Source: Pseudomonadota bacterium (lineage in GTDB: Bacteria > Pseudomonadota > Gammaproteobacteria > Burkholderiales > Burkholderiaceae_D). From it: DNA of 22,860 nucleotides. The translations under genes and the position numbers were made by a program. The stretch spans positions 1 to 22,860 of the forward strand of contig JAEYIG010000032.1 in the NCBI GenBank assembly GCA_023409175.1, given 5' to 3'. The notes beneath the pieces are model-generated. The model was not told the DNA's origin. It did no database searches and was given only the letters and a program-made list of their open reading frames with translations. Numbering within the stretch: position 1 is the first letter of the stretch; every line of letters begins with the position of its first letter. Positions 16,068 to 22,860 of this stretch are shown here, piece by piece.

Positions 16068-17009
16068 ATGGAACTTGCTTTTTTTGCGGACCCGCTTTGC
16101 GAGTTCAAGATTGAAAAGGATTCCACTTTCGCCATGATGGCGGAAGCGGCAAAACGTGGACACCGGATTTTCGCGTTTGAACAGGGTGATTTTTCTCTGG
16201 ATAAAGATGAAGTGACGGTCAAGGTGTCCCGTATCGAGTTGACCGGCAAGGAGAATGGAGACTGGTTCAGGGTTGTCGAAACCGGTATGCGGAAGCTGGA
16301 AACATTCGATGCCACGATTGTCCGGAAGGACCCTCCCTTCGATGTCGAATACGTGAATTCGACATATTTTCTGGAACTGGCCGAGAAAAAGGGCGCGAAG
16401 GTTTTCAACCGTCCTGAAGCGATCCGCAGCCATAACGAAAAACTGACGATTGCGCAGTTTCCCGAATTCATTGTCCCGACGCTGGTCACGTCAGACGAAG
16501 GCAGGTTGCGCGCTTTTCATCAGGAACACCATGACGTTATTTTGAAACCCCTGAACGCAATGGGGGGCACAGGCGTGTTTCGTGTCAGGGTGGATGGCAT
16601 CAATCTTGGCGCGATTATTGAAACACTGACGGAAAACGGTAACAGAACCGTCATGATGCAGAAATATATTCCCGAGATCGCCAAAGGGGACAAAAGGGTC
16701 TTGCTGATCAATGGGAAAGTCGTGCCCTTTGCTTTGGCCCGTATTCCACAGAATGGCGAGATACGGGGCAATCTGGCGGCAGGTGGTCTGGGAAGGGCTC
16801 AGGCGCTGTCGCACAGGGATATGGAAATCGCCCAAACGCTTGCTCCGTTAATGGCGGAAAGAGGATTGTTCCTTGTCGGCCTCGATATTATCGGAGACTG
16901 GCTGACCGAGGTGAACGTGACCAGTCCGACCTGTTTTGCGGAAATCACAAGCCAGTCCGGGTTTGATGTAGCGAAAATGTTTATGGATGAGCTTGAAAAA
17001 ACGGTTTGA
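16068..17009 (+). CDS. gshB: Glutathione synthase GshB
   Basis: ATP-grasp ligase that adds glycine to gamma-glutamylcysteine. The 313-residue product has the standard three-part layout: an N-terminal substrate domain with MELAFFADPL and VRKDPPFDVEYV (85-96); the ATP-grasp region with VILKPLNAMGGTGVFRV (157-173), whose glycine-rich loop closes over ATP; QKYIPEIAKGDKRV; and the C-terminal metal-binding EVNVTSPTCFAEI. Length matches E. coli GshB (316). It starts 9 bases after gshA. The next promoter overlaps its stop codon, so the following PTS genes can be expressed separately. Confidence 0.96.
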   Translation: MELAFFADPLCEFKIEKDSTFAMMAEAAKRGHRIFAFEQGDFSLDKDEVTVKVSRIELTGKENGDWFRVVETGMRKLETFDATIVRKDPPFDVEYVNSTYFLELAEKKGAKVFNRPEAIRSHNEKLTIAQFPEFIVPTLVTSDEGRLRAFHQEHHDVILKPLNAMGGTGVFRVRVDGINLGAIIETLTENGNRTVMMQKYIPEIAKGDKRVLLINGKVVPFALARIPQNGEIRGNLAAGGLGRAQALSHRDMEIAQTLAPLMAERGLFLVGLDIIGDWLTEVNVTSPTCFAEITSQSGFDVAKMFMDELEKTV

Positions 17010-17033
17010 CCGAAAGACTTAATTCATTACAAT
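17006..17033 (+). promoter_or_regulatory. Probable sigma70-like promoter for the PTS genes
   Basis: TTGACC at 17006-17011 and TACAAT at 17028-17033, 16 bases apart, each matching five of six consensus positions. The -35 overlaps the gshB stop codon. A transcript from here would have a leader of about 100 bases before the EIIA gene. Confidence 0.5.
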
Positions 17034-17097
17034 GTACTGAATATGTCAGCGTTTTCAGTGTCTAATCACTCAGGTTGCTGGCTTTTAATCATAATTG

Positions 17098-17120
17098 AAC
17101 GTCATCCGGACGTTTTCTTT
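17098..17120 (+). terminator. Hairpin with T-rich tail before the EIIA gene
   Basis: AACGTC (17098-17103), loop ATCCG, GACGTT (17109-17114), then TTCTTT. A 6-bp stem with a pyrimidine tail, about 20 bases before the EIIA start. It could end gshAB transcripts or act as a leader attenuator; the stem is modest. Confidence 0.35.
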
Positions 17121-17138
17121 GACTGATAATGGAACGAG

Positions 17139-17546
17139 ATGGTAGGGATACTCCTTCTTATGCATGAGCCTCTGGCAGACGCGTTCATGACGACTGCAAT
17201 GCACCTGTTTGAAGGTGAGCAGGGACGTATTGAGGCGATTGATGTCAAGCCTGACCAGGACATTTGCGAGGTCAACAGGATCGCGATTGAAGCGATCAGG
17301 CGTCTCGACGATGGAGCTGGTGTATTGGTCCTGACGGATGTTCTTGGCGGCACTCCTTCCAATTGCTGTCATCAGCTCTCGGCCGAAAACAAGGTTCAGG
17401 TCCTGACCGGCGTCAGCCTGCCTATGCTGTTAAGAGCAATTACATACAGGCAGAACGATCTGGAAACGGTTATTGAAAAGGCCTTGTCCGGCGGGAAAAA
17501 CGGCGCTGTCCGTATTGATCCCTGTGAGGACAGTACATCCAAGTAA
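17139..17546 (+). CDS. PTS EIIA component, mannose family
   Basis: A 135-residue cytoplasmic phosphocarrier of the EIIA-Man fold. It accepts phosphate from HPr. The active-site histidine is His9 in MVGILLLMHEPLADAF, and GVLVLTDVLGGTPSN (61-75) is the family's second signature. No EIIB, EIIC or EIID gene accompanies it, so phosphate transfer to a sugar is not evident here. In betaproteobacteria such EIIA-HPr-EI sets are usually regulatory rather than transport systems. It lies 129 bases after gshB with its own probable promoter, and 92 bases before ptsH. Its length and motifs are complete; the physiological target is unknown. Confidence 0.92.
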   Translation: MVGILLLMHEPLADAFMTTAMHLFEGEQGRIEAIDVKPDQDICEVNRIAIEAIRRLDDGAGVLVLTDVLGGTPSNCCHQLSAENKVQVLTGVSLPMLLRAITYRQNDLETVIEKALSGGKNGAVRIDPCEDSTSK

Positions 17547-17592
17547 ACACGATGGGATGTTTTTCACGGAAATAGTCGAATGCATTGTTTAT

Positions 17593-17613
17593 AAGCAGAA
17601 CCTTCGTCTGCTT
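17593..17613. repeat. 7-bp hairpin between the EIIA gene and ptsH
   Basis: AAGCAGA (17593-17599) and TCTGCTT (17607-17613) flank a 7-base loop, 25 bases before ptsH. No T-run follows, so a terminator is unlikely. It may affect ptsH translation or message stability. Confidence 0.4.
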
Positions 17614-17638
17614 GCGGTTTAATCTCATTAATACGAAT

Positions 17639-17908
17639 ATGGTACAGACGGAACTGGAAATCATTAATAAACTGGGCTTGCATGCCCGGGCATCCGCCAA
17701 ACTGACGCAACTGGCTTCCAAGTATAGTTGCGAGGTATGGATGACACGCAACAATCAGCGCATCAATGCAAAATCGATTATGGGGGTCATGATGTTGGCC
17801 GCAGGAAAGGGTTCCAAGGTTCTCCTTGAAACTGACGGCATAGATGAAGAAGAATGCATGGATGCCCTGAAAAAGCTGGTCAACAACAAGTTTGGTGAAG
17901 CGGAATAA
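17639..17908 (+). CDS. ptsH: Phosphocarrier protein HPr
   Basis: An 89-residue PTS phosphocarrier that moves phosphate from EI to EIIA proteins. His15 lies in the classic NKLGLHARASAKL, and Ser46 in AKSIMGVMMLA is the site used by HPr kinase/phosphorylase, which many betaproteobacteria encode elsewhere. The open frame continues upstream to 17585, but the ATG at 17639 puts His and Ser at the standard positions 15 and 46, which fixes the start. The ribosome binding site is weak. It precedes ptsI by 4 bases. Confidence 0.96.
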   Translation: MVQTELEIINKLGLHARASAKLTQLASKYSCEVWMTRNNQRINAKSIMGVMMLAAGKGSKVLLETDGIDEEECMDALKKLVNNKFGEAE

Positions 17909-17912
17909 TTGA

Positions 17913-19703
17913 ATGCAGGCCGGTAAAAATATGGCATCTTTCGCACTCTTCGGAATATCGGTTTCACGCGGCATTTCCATAGGCCGGGCACATCTTGTCG
18001 CCCGTGCAGCCATGGATACCCGACATTATCTTGTGCCTCAGGAAAAGGTCGAGGCAGAAGTCCTTCGTCTGCAGAATGCTCTCGATACGGTTCAGAAAGA
18101 GCTGGAAACCATCTGGACCACGCTGCCACAGGATGCACCGGTCGAACTGGGTGCCTTTCTGGATGTCCATGCCATGATCCTGGCCGATTCGATGATTTCG
18201 AAAGAGCCTTTCAATATCATCAGGACACGCCGGTACAATGCCGAATGGGCTCTTCTGACCCAGATTGAAGAGCTGTCGGCACGGTTCGACAATATTGAAG
18301 ATCCCTATTTGAGGGAACGGAAAGCGGACATCGAGCAGGTTGCCGAACGGATCATGAAAGTGCTGACCGGCACGCAGACCGATTTCACTCCGGCCAATGT
18401 CGAACCGGACGGTGAACGGATCGACATGATTGTTGTCGCTTACGATATTTCTCCGGCGGATATGCTTCAGTTCAGGGACGATACGTTCAGTGGCTTCGTT
18501 TCAGAAATCGGGGGACGTAATTCGCATGCTGCCATTGTCGCCCGCAGTATCGACACGCCTGCTGTTTTCGGCCTGGCCGGCGCATTGTCCCTTATCAGGC
18601 AGGATGACTGGCTGATTGTCGATGCGGATGCCGGAATCGTTATCGTCAATCCGACGTCTGTCGTCCTGGAACAATACCGTGCAAAACAGACAGCACAGGC
18701 AAAAGCCCGGAAAAAACTGAGCCGCCTGAAAAAGATGCCGACAGTTACCCTTGATGGAACGCCGGTTTCGCTTCTTGCCAACATTGAATTTCCGGACGAT
18801 TGCAAGGCGGCGCTTGAAAACGGGGCAGCCGGAATTGGTCTTTTCCGTTCGGAATTCCTTTTCATGGGACGTAATGGCAATATCAGCCGGATTCCGGGTG
18901 AGGAAGAGCAGTTCGAGGCCTATAAAAAAGCGGTGACACTCATGAAAGGTCGTCCGGTAACGATCCGGACGATTGATATCGGGGCCGACAAACCGCTCGG
19001 CATACCTGAAACGAGTACCCTGAATCCGGCATTGGGAAAACGGGCCATTCGTTATTGTCTTGCGGAACCTGACCTCTTCCTCGCCCAATTACGGGCCATT
19101 TTACGTGCTTCCGCTTTCGGTCCCGTAAAACTGCTTGTCCCGATGCTGGTGCATGCCTTCGAAATCGACCAGACGCTGGCTTTCATTGAAGAAGCCAAGG
19201 CCCAGCTCAGGGCGGCCAACAAGAAATTTGACGAAGAAATCCAGATCGGGGCGATGGTTGAAGTGCCTGCGGCCATTCTGGGATTGCCGATGTTCACTTC
19301 CCGTCTCGATTTCATTTCAATAGGCACAAACGACCTGATCCAATACACCTTGGCAATTGACAGGGTCGATCCTGAAGTGGCCCATCTCTACAATCCCTTG
19401 CATCCGGCAATCCTGACAATGTTGTCAATGACGATCTGGGCGGCGGACAAGGCGAAAATACCCGTTTCGATTTGTGGCGAAATGGCGGGGGATGCCCATT
19501 TGACGCGTTTGTTGCTGGGCATGGGATTGCGTGAATTTTCCATGCATCCTGCACAGCTTTTGAATGTCAAACAGGAAATCCTTTCCAGCAATATGGCATT
19601 GCTGAAACCGAAAGTGGACAAGGTATTGACGCTGGTGGAAGAATCGGAAATTGAAGAGGCTGTAAAGCATTTGCAGCTTGAGAAAACTGCTGATGAGGGG
19701 TAA
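17913..19703 (+). CDS. ptsI: Phosphoenolpyruvate-protein phosphotransferase (EI)
   Basis: Cytoplasmic EI passes phosphate from phosphoenolpyruvate to HPr. The 596-residue protein has the expected layout: an N-terminal HPr-binding helical part; the phosphohistidine domain with GGRNSHAAIVAR (active His205); and the PEP-binding barrel with LFRSEFLFMGR (310-320), DIGADKPL, IGTNDLIQYTLAIDR (470-484) and ICGEMAGD (catalytic Cys521). It lacks the GAF domain of EI-Ntr, so it is the sugar-type EI. ATG 17913 lies 4 bases after ptsH; a second ATG at 17931 would remove six residues and cannot be excluded, as neither has a strong ribosome binding site. No clear terminator follows. Confidence 0.96.
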   Translation: MQAGKNMASFALFGISVSRGISIGRAHLVARAAMDTRHYLVPQEKVEAEVLRLQNALDTVQKELETIWTTLPQDAPVELGAFLDVHAMILADSMISKEPFNIIRTRRYNAEWALLTQIEELSARFDNIEDPYLRERKADIEQVAERIMKVLTGTQTDFTPANVEPDGERIDMIVVAYDISPADMLQFRDDTFSGFVSEIGGRNSHAAIVARSIDTPAVFGLAGALSLIRQDDWLIVDADAGIVIVNPTSVVLEQYRAKQTAQAKARKKLSRLKKMPTVTLDGTPVSLLANIEFPDDCKAALENGAAGIGLFRSEFLFMGRNGNISRIPGEEEQFEAYKKAVTLMKGRPVTIRTIDIGADKPLGIPETSTLNPALGKRAIRYCLAEPDLFLAQLRAILRASAFGPVKLLVPMLVHAFEIDQTLAFIEEAKAQLRAANKKFDEEIQIGAMVEVPAAILGLPMFTSRLDFISIGTNDLIQYTLAIDRVDPEVAHLYNPLHPAILTMLSMTIWAADKAKIPVSICGEMAGDAHLTRLLLGMGLREFSMHPAQLLNVKQEILSSNMALLKPKVDKVLTLVEESEIEEAVKHLQLEKTADEG

Positions 19704-19752
19704 GAAGGGTTTACTTGTCGGGGAAATAATGTTTTACTGACTGGACGCCGGT

Positions 19753-19781
19753 TTGACGATATGAAGTGACTTCGTTATGCT
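19753..19781 (+). promoter_or_regulatory. Promoter of the metX leader
   Basis: TTGACG (19753-19758) and TATGCT (19776-19781) with an ideal 17-base spacer. The predicted transcript start (about 19788) falls at the first base of the riboswitch stem. The spacer contains a small dyad, GAAGT-G-ACTTC (19763-19773), which could be an operator. Confidence 0.6.
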
Positions 19782-19787
19782 AGCAAC

Positions 19788-19855
19788 ATTGCGCCGATTT
19801 GAAAGAGACAGCTTGCGGGCGCAAAGGGGATCCTGAATAAATACGGCTAAAGCGA
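19788..19855 (+). promoter_or_regulatory. SAM-II riboswitch (metX leader)
   Basis: S-adenosylmethionine aptamer of the SAM-II (SAM-alpha, metA motif) class. The P1 stem is TTGCGCC (19789-19795) with its exact complement GGCGCAA (19818-19824). The conserved blocks occur in order: GATTT directly after P1 (19796-19800), CTTGC before the 3' P1 strand (19812-19816), ATAAAT (19837-19842) and GCTAAA (19846-19851). This is the order and placement seen in the Sargasso Sea metX aptamer. The gene downstream is metX, a known SAM-II target. When SAM is high it should reduce metX-metW expression, here probably through the terminator that follows. Confidence 0.88.
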
Positions 19856-19864
19856 GCTTGATAG

Positions 19865-19902
19865 AAGCCCGATATGCTGACGCTATTGGGCTTGTTTTAT
19901 TT
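19865..19902 (+). terminator. Intrinsic terminator in the metX leader
   Basis: AAGCCCGATA (19865-19874) pairs with TATTGGGCTT (19884-19893) over 10 bp with one G-T pair, around a 9-base loop, followed by GTTTTATTT. It lies 13 bases after the riboswitch core and 67 bases before metX, so it is placed to be the riboswitch's expression platform. GCCCG (19867-19871) could alternatively pair with CGGGC (19816-19820) of the aptamer, giving a simple anti-terminator. Confidence 0.75.
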
Positions 19903-19914
19903 CAGGAACAGGTT

Positions 19915-19951
19915 AACGGGATGACCGTTGCGTTACCGGTTGACGGTCATC
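19915..19951 (+). promoter_or_regulatory. Second hairpin just before metX
   Basis: GATGACCGT (19920-19928) and ACGGTCATC (19943-19951) form a perfect 9-bp stem with a 14-base loop, ending 18 bases before the metX start. A competing hairpin, AACGG (19915-19919) with CCGTT (19925-19929), uses the same 5' strand. The pair may form a second control step or a protein-binding site; function unknown. Confidence 0.55.
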
Positions 19952-19969
19952 GATTAAGACAGAAAATTC

Positions 19970-21112
19970 ATGCCATCAGTAGGAATCGTTACGCCACAAT
20001 CCATGCATTTTGCCGAGCCACTCGTTTTGCAGAGTGGCGCGTCGATTGCGGATTACACGCTGGTATATGAAACATATGGCGAACTGAATGCGGATAAATC
20101 GAATGCCGTGCTGGTTTGCCATGCATTGAATGCGTCACATCACGTTGCCGGTTATTATGCCGACAACCCTAAAGACACCGGTTGGTGGGACAACATGGTC
20201 GGTCCCGGAAAATCGGTGGATACGGACCGGTTTTTTGTCATCGGGGTCAATAATCTGGGATCGTGTTTCGGATCGACCGGACCGATGGATATCAATGCTG
20301 TGACAGGGAAACCTTATGGGGCCGATTTTCCCGTCCTGACAGTTGAAGACTGGGTTGATGCACAGGCCAGATTGGCGGACGCTTTGGGCATTGACCGTTT
20401 TGCCGCCGTGATGGGCGGTTCTCTTGGAGGTATGCAGGCGCTGGCATGGACGATGCGATATCCTGACAGGGTACGCCATGCCGTCATCATCGCTTCGACA
20501 GCACGCCTGTCGGCACAGAATATCGCTTTCAATGACGTCGCGCGCCAGGCCATTCTGACAGACCCGGATTTTCATGGCGGCGATTTTTATGCGCATGGTG
20601 TCGTTCCCAAAAACGGATTGCGCGTCGCGCGCATGGTCGGTCATATCACTTATCTGTCAAACGACGACATGTCGGAAAAATTCGGACGCGACCTTCGCTC
20701 CGGAGAATACAAGTTCGGTTATGGCGTCGAGTTCGAAATTGAATCGTACCTGCATTATCAGGGGGAGAAATTTTCGGCCTATTTCGATGCCAATACGTAT
20801 TTGCTGATTACCCGGGCGCTGGATTATTTTGATCCTGCCGCGCAGTATGGTGGCGATCTGGACAAGGCTCTGGCTGGAACCAAAGCGGATTATCTGCTGG
20901 CGTCGTTTACGACGGACTGGAGGTTTTCGCCGGAATGCAGCCGTGCGATTGTGCGTTCACTGGTCAGTAACGGCAGAAAAGTCACGTATGCGGAAATCGA
21001 CGCCCCTCACGGTCATGATGCTTTCCTGCTGGAAGATGAGCGTTATCACAAGGTGGTCAAGTCTTACTATGAGCATATCTGGCAGGAAATTTGCGGAGGC
21101 AAGCACTCATGA
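19970..21112 (+). CDS. metX: Homoserine O-acyltransferase MetX (probably succinyltransferase)
   Basis: Activates homoserine by acylation in methionine synthesis. The 380-residue alpha/beta-hydrolase protein has the nucleophile elbow [12 protein letters not shown] with Ser151, the acid Asp316 in TTDWRFSPE and the base His349 in PHGHDAFL. Substrate-loop segments [12 protein letters not shown] and [15 protein letters not shown] are conserved. MetX of betaproteobacteria that occurs with MetW is generally a succinyltransferase; that specificity is inferred from lineage and the metW neighbour, not read directly. The ATG at 19970 matches the expected N-terminus but has only a weak ribosome binding site after a hairpin. 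The leader holds a SAM-II riboswitch and terminator. The metW start overlaps its stop by 4 bases. Confidence 0.94.
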   Translation: MPSVGIVTPQSMHFAEPLVLQSGASIADYTLVYETYGELNADKSNAVLVCHALNASHHVAGYYADNPKDTGWWDNMVGPGKSVDTDRFFVIGVNNLGSCFGSTGPMDINAVTGKPYGADFPVLTVEDWVDAQARLADALGIDRFAAVMGGSLGGMQALAWTMRYPDRVRHAVIIASTARLSAQNIAFNDVARQAILTDPDFHGGDFYAHGVVPKNGLRVARMVGHITYLSNDDMSEKFGRDLRSGEYKFGYGVEFEIESYLHYQGEKFSAYFDANTYLLITRALDYFDPAAQYGGDLDKALAGTKADYLLASFTTDWRFSPECSRAIVRSLVSNGRKVTYAEIDAPHGHDAFLLEDERYHKVVKSYYEHIWQEICGGKHS

Positions 21113-21726
21113 ATATGCCAAAACTGAAAAATTTGCGTGCAGACCTTGCTTTCATTTCCAACTGGGTCAAGGATGGCGCGCATGTGCTCGATCTGGGGTG
21201 CGGTGATGGTGCATTGCTTGAATATCTCCAGATGACGAAGAACTGTACCGGATATGGTGTCGAAATCGACGATGTGAAAATACCCGGGTGTGTATTGCGG
21301 GGTGTCAGTGTCATTCAGCACAGCCTTGAAAAAGGACTTCCTTTCTTCAAGGATGATTCCTTCGATACGGTCTTATGCCTTTCCGCACTACAGATGATGC
21401 AACATGTGGAAGAATTGCTTCGTGAGATCGTGCGTGTTGGCAATGAAGCGATCGTGTCCTTCCCGAATTTTGCGTACTGGCCTCACCGCTTCTCATTGAT
21501 GGGCGGCAAAATGCCGGTTTCGCTGGAATTGCCGTATGAGTGGTACGACACGCCCAATCTCCGATGTGCGACGCTTAAGGATTTTGAAAATCTGGCCGAA
21601 CTGGTCGGTTTGAAAGTCATCGATTGTGTTGCTTTGCATGACGGGAAACCAGTCACGTTCATGCCGAACTGGCGTGGCAGTCTGGCTGTTTTCAGGCTTC
21701 AGAAGAAAATCAATTCAGAACGGTAA
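21109..21726 (+). CDS. metW: Methionine biosynthesis protein MetW
   Basis: A 205-residue class I SAM-methyltransferase-like protein. MetW is reported to be needed with MetX for full homoserine acylation in several proteobacteria; no methyl acceptor is established. Motif I is [15 protein letters not shown] (26-40), followed by GVEID and the family segments [11 protein letters not shown] and [11 protein letters not shown]. The ATG at 21109 overlaps the metX TGA (ATGA) and has GGAGG 9 bases upstream, so it is preferred to an earlier TTG at 21091. It shares the riboswitch-controlled transcript with metX. The ampG start lies 2 bases after its stop. Confidence 0.94.
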   Translation: MNMPKLKNLRADLAFISNWVKDGAHVLDLGCGDGALLEYLQMTKNCTGYGVEIDDVKIPGCVLRGVSVIQHSLEKGLPFFKDDSFDTVLCLSALQMMQHVEELLREIVRVGNEAIVSFPNFAYWPHRFSLMGGKMPVSLELPYEWYDTPNLRCATLKDFENLAELVGLKVIDCVALHDGKPVTFMPNWRGSLAVFRLQKKINSER

Positions 21727-21728
21727 TA

Positions 21729-22860
21729 ATGTCATCCGATAAAAAGTGGAAGGCCATATTCGATCCGCGTTTGCTGATCTGCGTATTCCTTGGCTTTTCT
21801 TCCGGCTTGCCCCTGTTTATCCTGTTGACGCTTTTACAGGCGTGGCTGTCAAAATCTGGGCTTTCCGTCAAATCGCTCGGCCTTTTCGCCCTCGTCATGT
21901 TTCCCTATACCTGGAAGTTCCTGTGGGCGCCATTGATGGACAGGTATTCCTTTCCATTGCTGGGAAGGCGTCGTGGATGGATGGCGCTGACGCAGGTTTT
22001 GCTTTTTGTCTGCATCGGCTTTCTTGGCTGGCTTGACCCGGTCACGGAGCTGACGCTGGTGGCTATTCTGACAACAGTGATCGCTTTTCTCTCATCGAGT
22101 CAGGATATCGTGGTGGACGCGTACAGGCGGGAATTGCTGCCGGATGAGGAACAGGGGCTCGGCAGTGCGATTCATGTGAATGCCTACCGCGTATCCGGAA
22201 TGGTTCCGGGTGCCTTGTCGCTCATTCTGGCCGACATGATGAGCTGGTCAGGCGTTTTCTGGATTACGGCCTGTTTCATGCTGCCCGGACTGATGTGCAC
22301 GCTCGTCATTCGTGAACCTGAAATCCATGGTGCCCCTCCGAAAACGATCCGTGAAGCGGTTGTTCTGCCTTTTACCGAATTTATCGGACGTGCGGGTTGG
22401 AAAAGTGCCCTGTTCATTTTGTCCTTCATTTTCCTGTACAAACTTGGCGACAGTCTGGCAACGGCGCTGGCGACCAAATTCTATCTTGATCTGGGATTCA
22501 CGATGACCCAGATTGGCGTCATTGCCAAGACGACCGGATTCTGGGCGAGTCTCATTGGTGGCTTGCTGGGCGGCATATGGATCATCGGGTTGGGCATCAA
22601 CAGGGCATTATGGGTTTTCGGGGCGGTACAGGCACTGGCCATTCTGGGGTTTTCCTGGATGTCCCTGGAAGGCGCCAATCCGGTATTGCTGGCTGCCGTG
22701 ATCGGTTTCGAGGCGTTTGGCGTAAGTCTCGGGACGGCGGCTTTTGTGGCTTATATCGCGACGACGACGGACGAGCGCTATACTGCCACGCAGTTCGCCC
22801 TGTTCACGAGCCTTGCAGCCGTTCCAAGGACGTTCATCAATGCGTCCGCCGGATATATCG
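21729..22860 (+). CDS. ampG: AmpG family muropeptide MFS transporter (partial, 3' end outside)
   Basis: Inner-membrane permease that imports anhydro-muropeptides for cell-wall recycling and, in some species, beta-lactamase induction. The frame is open from the ATG at 21729 to the right edge: 377 codons, no stop. The translation starts MSSDKKWKAIFDPRLLICVF and contains FLGFSSGLPLFILLTLLQAW, PYTWKFLWAPLMDRY (an AmpG signature in the first cytoplasmic loop), SSSQDIVVDAYRREL, and a late block ending ALFTSLAAVPRTFINA. At least ten hydrophobic spans are visible. It begins 2 bases after metW, so it may be cotranscribed with, and partly controlled by, the metX leader. As I recall, metX-metW-ampG order recurs in Burkholderiales. 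Confidence 0.92.
   Translation, partial: MSSDKKWKAIFDPRLLICVFLGFSSGLPLFILLTLLQAWLSKSGLSVKSLGLFALVMFPYTWKFLWAPLMDRYSFPLLGRRRGWMALTQVLLFVCIGFLGWLDPVTELTLVAILTTVIAFLSSSQDIVVDAYRRELLPDEEQGLGSAIHVNAYRVSGMVPGALSLILADMMSWSGVFWITACFMLPGLMCTLVIREPEIHGAPPKTIREAVVLPFTEFIGRAGWKSALFILSFIFLYKLGDSLATALATKFYLDLGFTMTQIGVIAKTTGFWASLIGGLLGGIWIIGLGINRALWVFGAVQALAILGFSWMSLEGANPVLLAAVIGFEAFGVSLGTAAFVAYIATTTDERYTATQFALFTSLAAVPRTFINASAGYI

Noticed and set aside
15288..16433. 381-codon open frame on the minus strand over gshA and gshB
   Set aside because: Long, but antisense to two strongly supported genes, with no family motif and a composition typical of a coding shadow.
19858..20070. 70-codon plus-strand frame starting TTG within the metX leader
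   Set aside because: It runs through the terminator and into metX in another frame and has no ribosome binding site; the riboswitch explains the region.
1..22860. Mobile elements, CRISPR arrays, tRNA or rRNA genes, or a defence island
   Set aside because: No transposase or integrase motifs, no spaced direct repeats and no tRNA-like cloverleaf were noticed by eye; gene content is housekeeping throughout.

Overview
The window looks like a core chromosomal segment of a betaproteobacterium (Burkholderiales). Three things point there: the betaproteobacterial (T. ferrooxidans-type) GshA followed by gshB, an EIIA-Man protein, HPr and EI; the metX-metW-ampG run; and the DUF1840 and DUF3108 proteins. 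The G+C content looks close to one half by eye. That is low for the order and would fit an Oxalobacter-like member of the Oxalobacteraceae, but this placement is an inference. I see no insertion sequence, prophage, CRISPR array, rRNA or tRNA. Nearly every gene is a recognisable housekeeping gene and reads full length, except ampG, which runs off the right edge.

Layout, left to right. (1) queC (minus; preQ0 synthesis) diverges from tamA-tamB (plus; outer-membrane translocation and assembly module), whose reading frames overlap by one base. (2) An exported DUF3108 protein (minus) converges on tamB, and rfaE2 (plus; ADP-heptose synthesis for LPS) diverges from it. (3) A minus-strand operon holds a pteridine-reductase-type SDR, folB and ttcA; a MidA-family methyltransferase diverges from it. 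(4) A minus-strand lipoprotein of unknown function is followed rightwards by a minus-strand group transcribed as ubiK, comM and a DUF1840 protein. (5) After a 454-base gap without a convincing gene come gshA and gshB (glutathione synthesis), then a permease-less PTS set: EIIA-Man, HPr and EI. (6) metX-metW-ampG closes the window. It is preceded by a promoter, a SAM-II riboswitch, an intrinsic terminator and a further hairpin.

The most informative non-coding element is the 5' leader of metX (about 19753-19969). A good sigma70-like promoter places the transcript start at the foot of a SAM-II aptamer. The aptamer is followed by a 10-bp terminator hairpin with a U-rich tail, and then by a second 9-bp hairpin just before a start codon with a weak ribosome binding site. 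This suggests SAM-dependent premature termination of the methionine operon.

I found no evidence for a novel defence, mobile or biosynthetic system. The remaining points of interest are small: an unusual 14-bp perfect hairpin inside the 3' end of the MidA gene, a charged low-complexity insert in the DUF1840 protein, an uncharacterised lipoprotein, and several dyad symmetries in intergenic regions.
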